A stretch of DNA of 64,000 nt, taken from the NCBI GenBank assembly GCA_003674045.1, contig PENC01000004.1:124001-188000 (forward strand), written 5' to 3'. The position numbers were made by a program, and so were the translations under genes. Under the pieces are notes generated by a model. It made no database searches. It was not told the DNA's origin and saw only the letters and a program-made list of their open reading frames with translations. The stretch comes from Streptomyces griseocarneus. Its GTDB lineage: Bacteria > Actinomycetota > Actinomycetes > Streptomycetales > Streptomycetaceae. Below are positions 53,310 to 61,017 of this stretch, in pieces; within the stretch, counting starts at the first letter, position 1; each line of letters opens with the position of its first letter.

Positions 53310-53858
53310 ATGTCCCGTATGACCGAACGTCCAGTGGTCAAACGCACCGCACGCGCCATCCTGCTCGACGGCCCCACGCCCGGTGAGCCCGATGCCGCCC
53401 TCGAAATGATCGTGATCAAGCGGACCAAGCCCGGCGAGGAGCCGTACTGGATCACGCCCGGCGGAGGCATGGAGCCCGGCGACCCCACCGTGGTCGCCGC
53501 CCTCCACCGCGAGGTCGACGAGGAGCTCGGCGCCAAGGTCGTCGACGTCGTCCCGGCCTTCGTCGACACCGTCTCCCACTCCGCCCTCCCCCATGGCCTG
53601 AACGGCATGGGTGGTACCCCCGTCGCCGCCCACGGTGTGAAGGTGCAGCACTTCTTCGTCTGCCGTCTCGCCTCCATGGACCTCGCGCAGCGCCACGGCC
53701 CCGAGGTGGACGAGCCACGTGGGACGTACGAGGTGATCCGCATCCCGTTCACCCGCGCCGGGATCGCCTCCGTCAGGCTCGTCCCGCCGTCCCTGCGCGC
53801 GTATCTCGACGCGAACATCGAGGGCGTACGGGCGCTGCTCGCGCCCGACCTCGGCTGA
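53310..53858 (+). CDS. Nudix hydrolase
   Basis: A 182-residue pyrophosphohydrolase. The Nudix box GGGMEPGDPTVVAALHREVD-EELG contains the metal-binding REVDEE, and the preceding PYWITPGGG is typical. A Gly/His-rich loop (GLNGMGGTPVAAHG, about 94-108) is inserted before the second half. The substrate, probably a nucleotide derivative, is not evident. ATG 53310 is used; ATG 53319 is equally possible, and neither has an ideal ribosome site. It is followed by the convergent flavohemoglobin gene 22 bases later. Confidence 0.86.
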   Translation: MSRMTERPVVKRTARAILLDGPTPGEPDAALEMIVIKRTKPGEEPYWITPGGGMEPGDPTVVAALHREVDEELGAKVVDVVPAFVDTVSHSALPHGLNGMGGTPVAAHGVKVQHFFVCRLASMDLAQRHGPEVDEPRGTYEVIRIPFTRAGIASVRLVPPSLRAYLDANIEGVRALLAPDLG

Positions 53859-53880
53859 CCCCGTCCCGTGCCACCGGCCG

Positions 53881-55569
53881 TCAGTCCAGGGCCGTGGCCG
53901 CGGACGTACCCGTCAGTTCGTCGACCGCGTCGTGCCGGATGCGGTGCGCGGGCATGCCGATGCGCGTCAGGGCGTCCACCCCGCAGCGGATCATCCCCGG
54001 CGGTCCGGAGAGGTACGCGTCGTGGTCGGGCCACGGGCCGTACTGCCGGGTGATGGAGGGGAGTTGCCCGCTGAGCCCGCGCAGCGGGCCCTCGCCGACG
54101 ACCGGGCGGACGCGCAGCCACGGGTGCGAACGCTGGAGCCGCAGCAGGGTGTCGAGGTCGTAGAGGTCGCCGTCGTGCCGGGCGCCGTAGAAGACCTGGA
54201 CGGGGCGGTTCCTGCCGTGCTCGGCGACGTCCTCGACAAGGGCCTTGATGGGGGCGATGCCGGTGCCGCCGCCCAGGCACAACAGGCCGTTGTCAGTGGC
54301 GTGGTCCACAATCATGGAACCGGTGGGAGGTCCGAGGCGCAGCACGTCGCCGGGGCGGGCGCGGTGCACCAGCGCGTTGGACACCCACCCCGCGGGCACG
54401 GCCTTGACGTGGAAGGAGAGCAGTCCGTCCCGGCGGGGGGCGGTGGAGAAGGAGTAGTGCCGCCATACGCGTGGCCACCAGGGGGTTTCCAGGCTCGTGT
54501 ACTGCCCGGCGCGGAAGGGGTAGGGCCGGTCGGTGCGTACGGTCAGGACGGCGATGTCCGGCGTGCGCGCTTCGTGGTCGATGACCTCCGCCTGCCACCA
54601 GGCGGGGGAGACCGCCTCGTCCGCGGCGGCCGCGTCGATCATGATCTGGGAGATCGCGGTGTACACCCGCACCCAGGCGGCCTCGGTCTCCTCGTCCCAG
54701 GTCAGGGGAGCGTAACGGGTGAGCGCCTCGATCAGGCACTCGCCGACGGCGGGGTAATGCGTGGGCAGCGTGCCGTACTTGCGGTGCCCACGGCCGAGCC
54801 CGGAGAGGTATGCGGTGAGCGTGGCGTCGTCGTCGACGTGCCGGGCGGCGGCCAGCAGCGCCTTGAAGAGCCGGTCCCGCTGGACGTCCATGGCGGCGGG
54901 GAAGAGGGCACGCAGATCGGGGTTGCGCAGGAACAGCAACGCGTAGAAGTACGAGGTGACTTTGTCGGCGACGGGGGCGATCTCCGCCATCGTCCGGCGG
55001 ATCAGCCGCGCATCGGGGGAACCGGGTAATCCGGAGGGGTCCAGGGGGTCCGGAAGGTCGGAGTGACCGGAGGGGGCACAGTGGCCAGAGGGACCGAAGA
55101 AGCCAGAGGGGTGCGGTTGGTCCGGGGGGTCGGCGCGATGCGCGGGGGTCGTACGGTCCGGGGGGACCGTACGGTTCCGGGGCACCGTACTGCCTAAGGA
55201 CACCGTGTGGCTCTGGGGTGCCGTGTGCTCCGGGGGCGCCGTGTGCTCCGGGGGGAGTTCCGCCGGGCGTTGATGTTCCTGGCGTTCCTGGAGTGCCGAG
55301 GCCGGCTCCCGGCCCTGCTCCCGGCCCTGTCCCCGATCCGGCTCCGGGTCCGCGGGGTGGGCCGGGAGCCGGCCGTCGGGCGGGGCTGCGTAGTGGCGGC
55401 GCACGGGGTCGGCCGGGCGGGCCGGTGCCACGGCCTGTACGGGCACCCACTTCGCGGGGCGCACGGCGGGCCGTTCGGGTTCCGCGCCCGGCTTCGGGGT
55501 GAACCAACCGCGGTCACGCCTGTGGGCGTCTCTGCCACCGTCGGGGGACGTGGTCGGAGCGTCCTTCAT
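53881..55569 (-). CDS. Flavohemoglobin-like protein with long hexapeptide-repeat N-terminus
   Basis: A 562-residue protein: the last 380 residues are a normal flavohemoglobin. The globin domain (about 184-325) has a B10 Tyr in SYFYALLFL, an E7 Gln in MDVQRDRLF and the proximal His in GRGHRKYG. The reductase domain (about 330-562) has RHYSFSTAP, GGGTGIAPIKAL and LSGPPGMI for FAD and NAD(P)H. Such enzymes detoxify nitric oxide. The first 183 residues are disordered, Pro-rich and atypical; 106-183 consist of 13 degenerate hexapeptides. ATG 55569 follows an AGGCGAG site. If the N-terminus is real it has no clear counterpart in the family. Confidence 0.85.
   Translation of the reverse strand: MKDAPTTSPDGGRDAHRRDRGWFTPKPGAEPERPAVRPAKWVPVQAVAPARPADPVRRHYAAPPDGRLPAHPADPEPDRGQGREQGREPASALQERQEHQRPAELPPEHTAPPEHTAPQSHTVSLGSTVPRNRTVPPDRTTPAHRADPPDQPHPSGFFGPSGHCAPSGHSDLPDPLDPSGLPGSPDARLIRRTMAEIAPVADKVTSYFYALLFLRNPDLRALFPAAMDVQRDRLFKALLAAARHVDDDATLTAYLSGLGRGHRKYGTLPTHYPAVGECLIEALTRYAPLTWDEETEAAWVRVYTAISQIMIDAAAADEAVSPAWWQAEVIDHEARTPDIAVLTVRTDRPYPFRAGQYTSLETPWWPRVWRHYSFSTAPRRDGLLSFHVKAVPAGWVSNALVHRARPGDVLRLGPPTGSMIVDHATDNGLLCLGGGTGIAPIKALVEDVAEHGRNRPVQVFYGARHDGDLYDLDTLLRLQRSHPWLRVRPVVGEGPLRGLSGQLPSITRQYGPWPDHDAYLSGPPGMIRCGVDALTRIGMPAHRIRHDAVDELTGTSAATALD
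55021..55254 (-). repeat. 18-bp minisatellite encoding hexapeptides
   Basis: Translated on the minus strand it gives 13 six-residue units, beginning PPEHTA, PPEHTA, PQSHTV, SLGSTV, PRNRTV, PPDRTT, PAHRAD and ending PSGFFG, PSGHCA, PSGHSD, LPDPLD, PSGLPG. Proline is at the first position in 11 of 13 units. The frame is kept throughout although the units have diverged. Confidence 0.8.
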
Positions 55570-55713
55570 CGTCTCGCCTCACGATCCGCTCTGCTCGTCC
55601 ACGGCAGCATCGCACTGTCCGTGTGCGGTGGAGACGAATCGGCGGAACTCCGGGTGTGGCGGGGGTTGTTGGGGTTAGGGTGGTGCGCTTCTGCCCCGGC
55701 GGCCGGTTGGCGG

Positions 55714-56343
55714 TCAAGCGGTGGCCACGAGCTCGTACGCGGCCCTCAAGTCCGTACCGGTGTACGCATGCACGGCGACGTCCCGCACGTGGTGGTCGGC
55801 GTTCACGGCCACCGAGACGGGCACCGCGGCGAACAGCTCCGTGTCCGACATCGAGTCCCCGTAGGCCACGCAGTCGGCGCGGCTCAGCCCGTACCGCGCG
55901 CACAGCTCGTCGGCGACCCGCACCTTCGCTCCCGCGCTCAGGATCTTCGCCGGGTCGATGGGCTCGCGGAAGGGCGGGGCGGGCCAGTGGGAGCCGTGGG
56001 TCGCGTCCGCGCCCCAGGCGAGCAGGCGGTCCACGAAGAAGTTGGGGGACAACGAGATCACCGCGCACCGCTCGCCGCGGGCCCGGATGTCCGCCCAGAC
56101 CTCCTCGATGCCGTCCAGCCACGGAGCGCCCTCGAACGCGGCGGTGATGTGCTTCTCGGTGAGATCCGCCCACAGCTCGCACACCAGGACCGCGAAGCGG
56201 GGCGGAGTCAGCTCACGGGAGGCGAAGGCCCGCTCCAGCTCGGCGATCTCCCGCTCCAGGCCGAGCTGCCGGGATATCTCCACGGCCGCGGCGGAGCCGT
56301 GCATCAGGGTGCCGTCCATGTCGAACAAGTGCAGTCTGGTCAC
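55714..56343 (-). CDS. HAD-superfamily phosphatase (SerB/subclass IB-like)
   Basis: A 209-residue cytosolic hydrolase. Motif I FDMDGTLMHGSAA, motif II ISLSPNFFVD, the motif III Lys in PAKILSAGAK, and motif IV YGDSMSDTELF match the phosphoserine-phosphatase-like HAD-IB group. The substrate is not certain. GTG 56343 lies 8 bases after a TACGCT box, so translation from a leaderless or very short leader is likely; the extension further upstream runs through repeat R5 and is rejected. Confidence 0.87.
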   Translation of the reverse strand: MTRLHLFDMDGTLMHGSAAAVEISRQLGLEREIAELERAFASRELTPPRFAVLVCELWADLTEKHITAAFEGAPWLDGIEEVWADIRARGERCAVISLSPNFFVDRLLAWGADATHGSHWPAPPFREPIDPAKILSAGAKVRVADELCARYGLSRADCVAYGDSMSDTELFAAVPVSVAVNADHHVRDVAVHAYTGTDLRAAYELVATA

Positions 56344-56378
56344 GGTCTCCGAGCGTAGGCGCTCCGCTGGGTTCACTG

Positions 56379-56466
56379 GGCGCCTGTCGAAGTGCCTCTT
56401 GAGGTCGGTGCGCGACTGCGGGCCGGTGGGGGCTTGTCGCGCAGTTCCCCGCGCCCCTTGCGGGGC
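56379..56466 (-). repeat. Dispersed intergenic repeat, copy R5
   Basis: Same family, minus strand: GCCCCGCAAGGGGCGCGGGG hairpin side, AACTGCGCGACAAGCCCCCA, GCAGTCGCGC, AAGAGGCACTT, GGCGC. It begins 10 bases after the stop of the SEDS gene and continues to 35 bases before the HAD start, so it fills the intergenic gap. Confidence 0.8.
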
Positions 56467-56476
56467 CGCCATGCAC

Positions 56477-57871
56477 TCAGCGCCTTATCAATTGCGTCGC
56501 CTGGTCGTCCAGGTCGTTCGCGGGTTCCGGGGCCGGCCTGCGGGCCGCGTCGCTGATCTTCAGGAGGAGGGCGATGAGCACCCAGTTCGCCACTTGCGAG
56601 GAACCGCCCTGCGCGAGGAAGGGCAGTGCCTTGCCCGTCAGCGGCAGCAGTCCGGTGACGCCGCCCGCGACCACGAAGACTTGGAGGGCGAGCGCGCCCG
56701 CGAGGCCGGTCGCCAGAAGCTTGCCGAAGGGGTCGCGGGCGTCCAGCGCCGCGCGCAGGCCGCGCTCGATGAGCAGCGCGTAGAGCAGGAACACGGCCAT
56801 CATTCCCGCGAGCCCGAGTTCCTCGCCCACCGTCGTGAGGATGAAGTCGCTGCGCCCGGCGAAGCCGATCAGGTCGGAGTGGCCGCGGCCGAGGCCGGTG
56901 CCCAGCACGCCGCCGCTGCCGAAACTGAAGAGCGCCTCGGCGGCCTGCGGGGAGGTGAGGCCCTCCGGCGGATGCGGAAGGTAGATGTCCATCGGGTGCA
57001 GCCAGGCGACCACACGCCCGTGGACGTGCGGCTCCATGGAGCCCACGACGGCCGCTCCGACGGCGAACATGAGCAGGCCCGAGATCACCCAGCTCGACCG
57101 CTCGGTGGCGGCGTAGAGCATGATCACGAAGAGCCCGAAGAAGATCAGGGACGTACCGAGGTCACGCTCGAAGATCAGCACGAGCAGACTCAGGACCCAC
57201 ACCGCGGCGATCGGCCCGAACTGGCGCCCGCGCGGCAGATAGAAGCCCATCACGCGCCGACTGGCCAGCGCGAGCGCGTCCTTGTACATCGTGAGGTACC
57301 CGGCGAAGAACACCGCGATCGCGATCCTTACGAACTCGCCGGGCTGGAAGGACAGCGCGCCGAGCCGGATCCACCGCTTGGCGCCGTAGGAGTCACCGGG
57401 GAAGAACGCCGGTGCCATCAGCAGCACCAGGGCCGCGAAAACGATGATGTACGTGTACCGCTGGAGGTGCCTGTGGTCCTTGAGGAAGAAGAGGATCGCC
57501 AGCAGGACGACGAGCCCGACGGCGCTCCACATCACCTGGTTCGACGCGGCGGCCGGGGAGTTGTAACGGATCTTGTACGAGATGTCGAGCCGGTGGATGA
57601 TCACCAGGCCCAGGCCGCTCAGCGCGACGGCGAGCGGCAGGATCAGCGGGTCCGCGTGCGGGGTGAAACGGCGTACGGCCAGGTGTGCGACGCCCGCGGC
57701 GACGGTCAGCCCGATGCCGTACATGAGCAGCTCACCGGGCAGTTTCCCGGCCGTGGCCAGGCCCACCGAGGCATAGCCGAACAACGTCAGCACCACCGCC
57801 GCGCCCAGCAGCAGCAACTCTGCGTTCCGGCTCCGCGCCGTGCGGACCCCGGCCCGCGTTCCAGCGCTCAT
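56477..57871 (-). CDS. FtsW/RodA/SpoVE (SEDS) family peptidoglycan glycosyltransferase
   Basis: A 464-residue polytopic membrane protein, ten helices. SEDS features are LQPGEFVRI-like FQPGEFVRIAI, the catalytic Asp region in FERDLGTSLIFFG, and GRSDFILTTVGEELG and LPLTGKALPF near the end. It polymerises lipid II together with a class B penicillin-binding protein, which is not encoded nearby, so it may serve an FtsW-like or special developmental role. ATG 57871 follows GAGGGGGAG. Upstream is a perfect 9+9 inverted repeat (57953-57978). Confidence 0.92.
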   Translation of the reverse strand: MSAGTRAGVRTARSRNAELLLLGAAVVLTLFGYASVGLATAGKLPGELLMYGIGLTVAAGVAHLAVRRFTPHADPLILPLAVALSGLGLVIIHRLDISYKIRYNSPAAASNQVMWSAVGLVVLLAILFFLKDHRHLQRYTYIIVFAALVLLMAPAFFPGDSYGAKRWIRLGALSFQPGEFVRIAIAVFFAGYLTMYKDALALASRRVMGFYLPRGRQFGPIAAVWVLSLLVLIFERDLGTSLIFFGLFVIMLYAATERSSWVISGLLMFAVGAAVVGSMEPHVHGRVVAWLHPMDIYLPHPPEGLTSPQAAEALFSFGSGGVLGTGLGRGHSDLIGFAGRSDFILTTVGEELGLAGMMAVFLLYALLIERGLRAALDARDPFGKLLATGLAGALALQVFVVAGGVTGLLPLTGKALPFLAQGGSSQVANWVLIALLLKISDAARRPAPEPANDLDDQATQLIRR

Positions 57872-57952
57872 CTCGTTCTCCCCCTCGGCTTGGACGACCC
57901 CGCTTTCGGCAGGTGACCGGCTTCTCTTCTGAAGGAGGGCCGGAGCCGCGGG

Positions 57953-57978
57953 AAAGGTTGCGCGATTGTGCAACCTTT
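57953..57978 (-). promoter_or_regulatory. Perfect 9-bp inverted repeat upstream of the SEDS gene
   Basis: AAAGGTTGC (57953-57961) and GCAACCTTT (57970-57978) are exact inverses with an 8-base spacer, 82-107 bases upstream of the start. It could be an operator or a leader hairpin. The AT-rich TATATC at 57989-57994 just upstream on the minus strand is a plausible -10 region. Confidence 0.55.
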
Positions 57979-58000
57979 GAAGAGGGGTATATCACGCGTA

Positions 58001-58036
58001 CGAGGGGTCCAGGGGCAGTAGCCCCTGGACCCCTCG
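58001..58036 (-). terminator. Terminator between the GlcG-like gene and the SEDS gene
   Basis: A perfect 16-bp stem (58001-58016 and 58021-58036) with loop AGTA, 83 bases after the GlcG-like stop codon on the minus strand. Confidence 0.88.
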
Positions 58037-58082
58037 CATGTGCGAATCACACGTGCGACCCGCGCCCGACCAGCAGCGACCC

Positions 58083-58179
58083 ATGCCGTGGTCCTGCTCC
58101 GGCGCGGGTCAGTACGGCCTCAGACGCCCAGCACCGTCCCGATCGCCGTCCGCGCGATGCCGTGGTCCTGCTCCGGCGC
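58083..58179. repeat. Direct repeat: 23 bp duplicated across the GlcG-like gene end
   Basis: The 23 bases at 58083-58105 recur exactly at 58157-58179, 74 bases apart. The right copy encodes the GAPEQDHG(I) part of the GlcG-like gene; the left copy lies beyond its stop codon and would encode the same residues. It looks like the scar of a duplicated and then lost gene end. Confidence 0.75.
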
Positions 58180-58563
58180 ACCGCCGCCCACGCCGATCGC
58201 ACCGATCAGCCGGCCGTCGCGGTGCAGGGGGACGCCGCCCGCGATGAAGAGCAGCGGGCGGTCGAGCGCGGTCGGCAGGGTGTGGAAAAGGCCGTCGGGC
58301 CGTACGACGTCGACCAGGTCGGCGGTCGGGGCGTCCAGCTGCAGCGCGGTGAACGCCTTGCGGGTACTGGTCTCCCCCGCGATCAGCACCGCCCGGTCGT
58401 CGCGCCGGAAGGCCAGCAGGTGGCCACCGGCGTCGAGGACGGACACGGCGGCCCGTACGCCCTGCTCGTCGGCGGCGCGGCGGGCCGCGGTGACAAGGGC
58501 GTCCGCCTCGTCCGCGGTGAGCGGGCGGACGGTGTCGAGAGTGGTGGAAGGGGTGGCGGTCAT
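58120..58563 (-). CDS. GlcG/HbpS-family heme-degrading-like protein
   Basis: A 147-residue protein of the GlcG/HbpS family. It shows the typical MADxALV-like ADEADALVTAARRAA, VSVLDAGGHLLAFRR, TSTRKAFTALQ and IGAIGVGGGAPEQDHGIARTA. Secreted HbpS of S. reticuli binds heme and iron and senses redox stress, but this protein has no signal peptide and should be cytosolic. An AGGAGCACC site precedes ATG 58563. Just after the stop a fragment of its own C-terminal coding sequence is repeated. Confidence 0.85.
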   Translation of the reverse strand: MTATPSTTLDTVRPLTADEADALVTAARRAADEQGVRAAVSVLDAGGHLLAFRRDDRAVLIAGETSTRKAFTALQLDAPTADLVDVVRPDGLFHTLPTALDRPLLFIAGGVPLHRDGRLIGAIGVGGGAPEQDHGIARTAIGTVLGV

Positions 58564-58699
58564 GGGGTGGTGCTCCTCATGGGGAAATGCGCGAGTGGTG
58601 TGGCACGCGGTGTTGCAGGGGACGCGGGGCAGGCGCGGGGCGCCGGGCCCGCAGGTCTGGGGAGGGCAGGAAATCCACCGCCCGTCGCCGGGCCGGGGA

Positions 58700-59926
58700 T
58701 CAGCGGCCCGCCGTCACGGCGCCGGCACCCGTACCGGCCGTCGCGTCGGACCGGGCCGCGATCCGGCTGCCGCCGCCCCGGCCCGAGCGCCGCTCCAGCG
58801 ACGCCGACAGCACGGCCAGGGCGACCGCGGAGGCGGCCATCACGGCGCCGACCAGGTTGGGCGCGGCGAAGTCGAAGCCCGCGGAGATGACCAGGCCGCC
58901 GAGCCAGGCGGCGATGGCGTTGCCGAGGTTGAAGGCACCGATGTTGGCGGCGGAGGCGAGGGTCGGCGCGTCGGCCGTCTGGTCGAGGACACGCTTCTGC
59001 AGCGGGGGAACGGACGCGAAGCCGAAGGCGCCGACCAGGGGGACCGCGACGGCGAACGCGATCTCGTCGTGCGCGGCGAGCGGCAGCAGGGCGAGCACGA
59101 CGGCGAGGGAGCCCAGCGCCACGTAGAGCAGGGGCATGAGCGCCCGGTCCGCGTAACGGCCGCCGACGAGGTTGCCGACGAGCATGCCGATGCCGAAGAG
59201 GACCAGCAGCCAGGTGACGGAGGACGCGGCGAAGCCCGCGACCTCGGTGGCCATCGAGGCGAGGTAGGTGCTCATGGTGAAGACACCGCCGAAGCCGAGC
59301 ACGGTCATCGCCATGGCCAGCAGGACCTGGGGGTTGCGGAGCGCGGCGAGCTCGCCGCGGACGGGGTTGCGCTCGGGGCGTGGCTGCGGGGGCACGAGGG
59401 CGGCGACGCCGAGAACGGCGAGCACGCCGAGCCCGGCAATGAGGAAGAAGGTGATGCGCCAGCCCGCGCTCTGGCCGACCAGGGTCCCCAGCGGCACACC
59501 GACCATGGTGGCCACGGTCAGTCCCGTGAACATCATCGAGATCGCTCCCGCCTTCTTCTCCGGGGCGACGAGCCCGGCGGCGACGATCGCGCCGATGCCG
59601 AAGAAGGCGCCGTGCGCGAGCGAGGCGACGATCCGCCCGGTGAGCATCAGCGCGAAGACGGGGGCGGCGGCGGAGAGCGCGTTGCCGACGATGAACAGCC
59701 CCATCAGGGCCATCAGCATCGTCTTGCGCGACACGCGGCTGCCGATGATCGCGAGGATCGGGGCGCCGACGACGACTCCGAGCGCGTAGCCCGTGGTCAG
59801 GTAGCCGGCGGTGGGGATGGAGACACCGAAGTCGTCCGCGATCTCGGGGAGCAGCCCGGAGGTCACGAATTCGGTGGTGCCGATACCGAAGGCGCCGATG
59901 GCGAGCGCCAGCAGTGCGAGAGGCAT
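58700..59926 (-). CDS. MFS transporter (AraJ/YdhP-like drug or sugar efflux)
   Basis: A 408-residue twelve-helix major facilitator. The first helix reads PLALLALAIGAFGIGTTEFV and helix 2 region GYALGVVVGAP, characteristic of the AraJ/YdhP/Bcr-like efflux branch. Loop 2-3 holds GSRVSRKTM. The Arg/Gly/Ala-rich tail (about 375-408) is cytosolic. ATG 59926 follows GAAGGA. It is divergent from a MarR regulator gene, the common arrangement for an exporter and its substrate-sensing repressor. Confidence 0.88.
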   Translation of the reverse strand: MPLALLALAIGAFGIGTTEFVTSGLLPEIADDFGVSIPTAGYLTTGYALGVVVGAPILAIIGSRVSRKTMLMALMGLFIVGNALSAAAPVFALMLTGRIVASLAHGAFFGIGAIVAAGLVAPEKKAGAISMMFTGLTVATMVGVPLGTLVGQSAGWRITFFLIAGLGVLAVLGVAALVPPQPRPERNPVRGELAALRNPQVLLAMAMTVLGFGGVFTMSTYLASMATEVAGFAASSVTWLLVLFGIGMLVGNLVGGRYADRALMPLLYVALGSLAVVLALLPLAAHDEIAFAVAVPLVGAFGFASVPPLQKRVLDQTADAPTLASAANIGAFNLGNAIAAWLGGLVISAGFDFAAPNLVGAVMAASAVALAVLSASLERRSGRGGGSRIAARSDATAGTGAGAVTAGR

Positions 59927-60006
59927 GACGGGTCCTTCAGGGCTGGGGATCGAGGAGGCCGGTGCCCGACGAGTGGGGGGACGGGCCGGTGCGGCCGCCC
60001 ATGACT

Positions 60007-60065
60007 GATTGCAGGCGACCCTTACATGTGTACACAATAATTGCATACGCCGACTACTTGCAAGC
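60007..60065. promoter_or_regulatory. Divergent MFS/MarR control region with short repeats
   Basis: The AT-rich core between the two genes contains the 10-bp palindrome TGTGTACACA (60027-60036) and three directly repeated TTGCA-type elements (near 60009, 60041, 60058). These are good candidates for the MarR binding site covering both promoters. The rest of 59927-60143 is ordinary GC-rich leader. Confidence 0.5.
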
Positions 60066-60143
60066 GCGGGCTATTGCGGCAGAGGTCTATCCTGTTCGAT
60101 ACGGGCACCACGACGACTCCGCATGCGAAGGAGGGCCCGCCTC

Positions 60144-60602
60144 ATGACCCGGACCCCGGATCCCGCGCTTCTCGGACTGGCACAGGGCTGGTGCGCGCTC
60201 TCGGCGCTGCACGGCCGGATCGAGTCCCACATCGAGCGCGCTCTCCAGGCGAAGCACGGGCTGAGCGTGCGCGAGTTCAGCGTGCTCGACGTGCTCAGCA
60301 GGCAGCACAGCGGAGAGGGCGGCCATCTGCGCATGAACGAGGTCGCCGACGCGGTGGTCCTCAGCCAGAGCGCGACCACCCGCCTCGTCAACCGGCTCGA
60401 GGACCGCGGCCTGCTGACCCGCTACCTCTGCCTCACCGACCGCCGCGGCATCTACACCGACGTCACCGACGCCGGACTGGCCCTCCTCGCGGAAGCCCGC
60501 CCCACGAACGACCACGCCCTGCGGGAAGCTCTCGCGTCCGCCGCCCAGCGGGAGGAACTGGCGCCGCTGGTGGCGGCGGTGGAGTCCTTGTCTGCGCCGT
60601 AG
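60144..60602 (+). CDS. MarR-family transcriptional regulator
   Basis: A 152-residue dimeric regulator with the MarR winged helix: MNEVADAVVLSQSATTRLVN recognition region followed by the wing DRGLLTRYLCLTDRRGIYTD. N- and C-terminal helices for dimerisation are present (about 8-30 and 125-150). It probably represses the divergent MFS gene and itself, and is released by a small phenolic or drug ligand. GAAGGAGG precedes ATG 60144. Confidence 0.9.
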   Translation: MTRTPDPALLGLAQGWCALSALHGRIESHIERALQAKHGLSVREFSVLDVLSRQHSGEGGHLRMNEVADAVVLSQSATTRLVNRLEDRGLLTRYLCLTDRRGIYTDVTDAGLALLAEARPTNDHALREALASAAQREELAPLVAAVESLSAP

Positions 60603-61017
60603 GCGCCCTTCTGCGGTGCGGTTCTCGCCGTTTCCGCCCTGCGGGCGTGAGCGCGCCTACCGGGGTGCGTCTTGCGCTGCGCGCGCCTACCGGGGCGCCT
60701 CGTAAGCTCTGTTCGCGACTGCGGGCCGTACGTGGCTTGTCGCGCAGTTCCCCGCGCCCCTGGCGGGGCACGCCACCCCCAGCCCTGCGGAAAGCCGAAA
60801 ACGGACGGAGGCGCCCCCTACCGGAAGCCGACATCCGGCGGAGGGGGCAGGGCCGGAGGGCGGGTTCTGAAACGACGGTGCATGAATCACAGCACCCCAC
60901 CCCCGGAGGCCCCGCCCCCGGCCCACACACAACCCAGGGACGCGAGGAACGGCGCGAGAAGCGACCACCGGACCCGCAGACGAAGCGCCGGTCACCCCGC
61001 CCCGTAGGCGCCCTGCT
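60603..61017. other. Non-coding region between convergent marR and tetR genes
   Basis: A 415-base stretch without a convincing gene. It contains repeat R6 (60651-60769). The remainder is GC-rich with purine-rich runs (about 60770-60990), and no clear terminator for either gene is visible apart from the repeat's hairpin. Confidence 0.55.
60651..60769 (-). repeat. Dispersed intergenic repeat, copy R6 (distal end duplicated)
   Basis: Minus strand: GCCCCGCCAGGGGCGCGGGG, AACTGCGCGACAAGCC, GCAGTCGCG and then the distal GCGCCCCGGTAGGCGCGC. The distal 16 bases are duplicated 30 bases away (60651-60666 and 60681-60696). It lies 248 bases beyond the stop of the tetR gene on the same strand. Confidence 0.75.

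Noticed and set aside
60603..61017. Small gene in the marR-tetR gap (for example frames at 60672 or 60687)
   Set aside because: These frames consist of repeat R6 and GC-biased low-complexity sequence, with no ribosome site or family-like residues.
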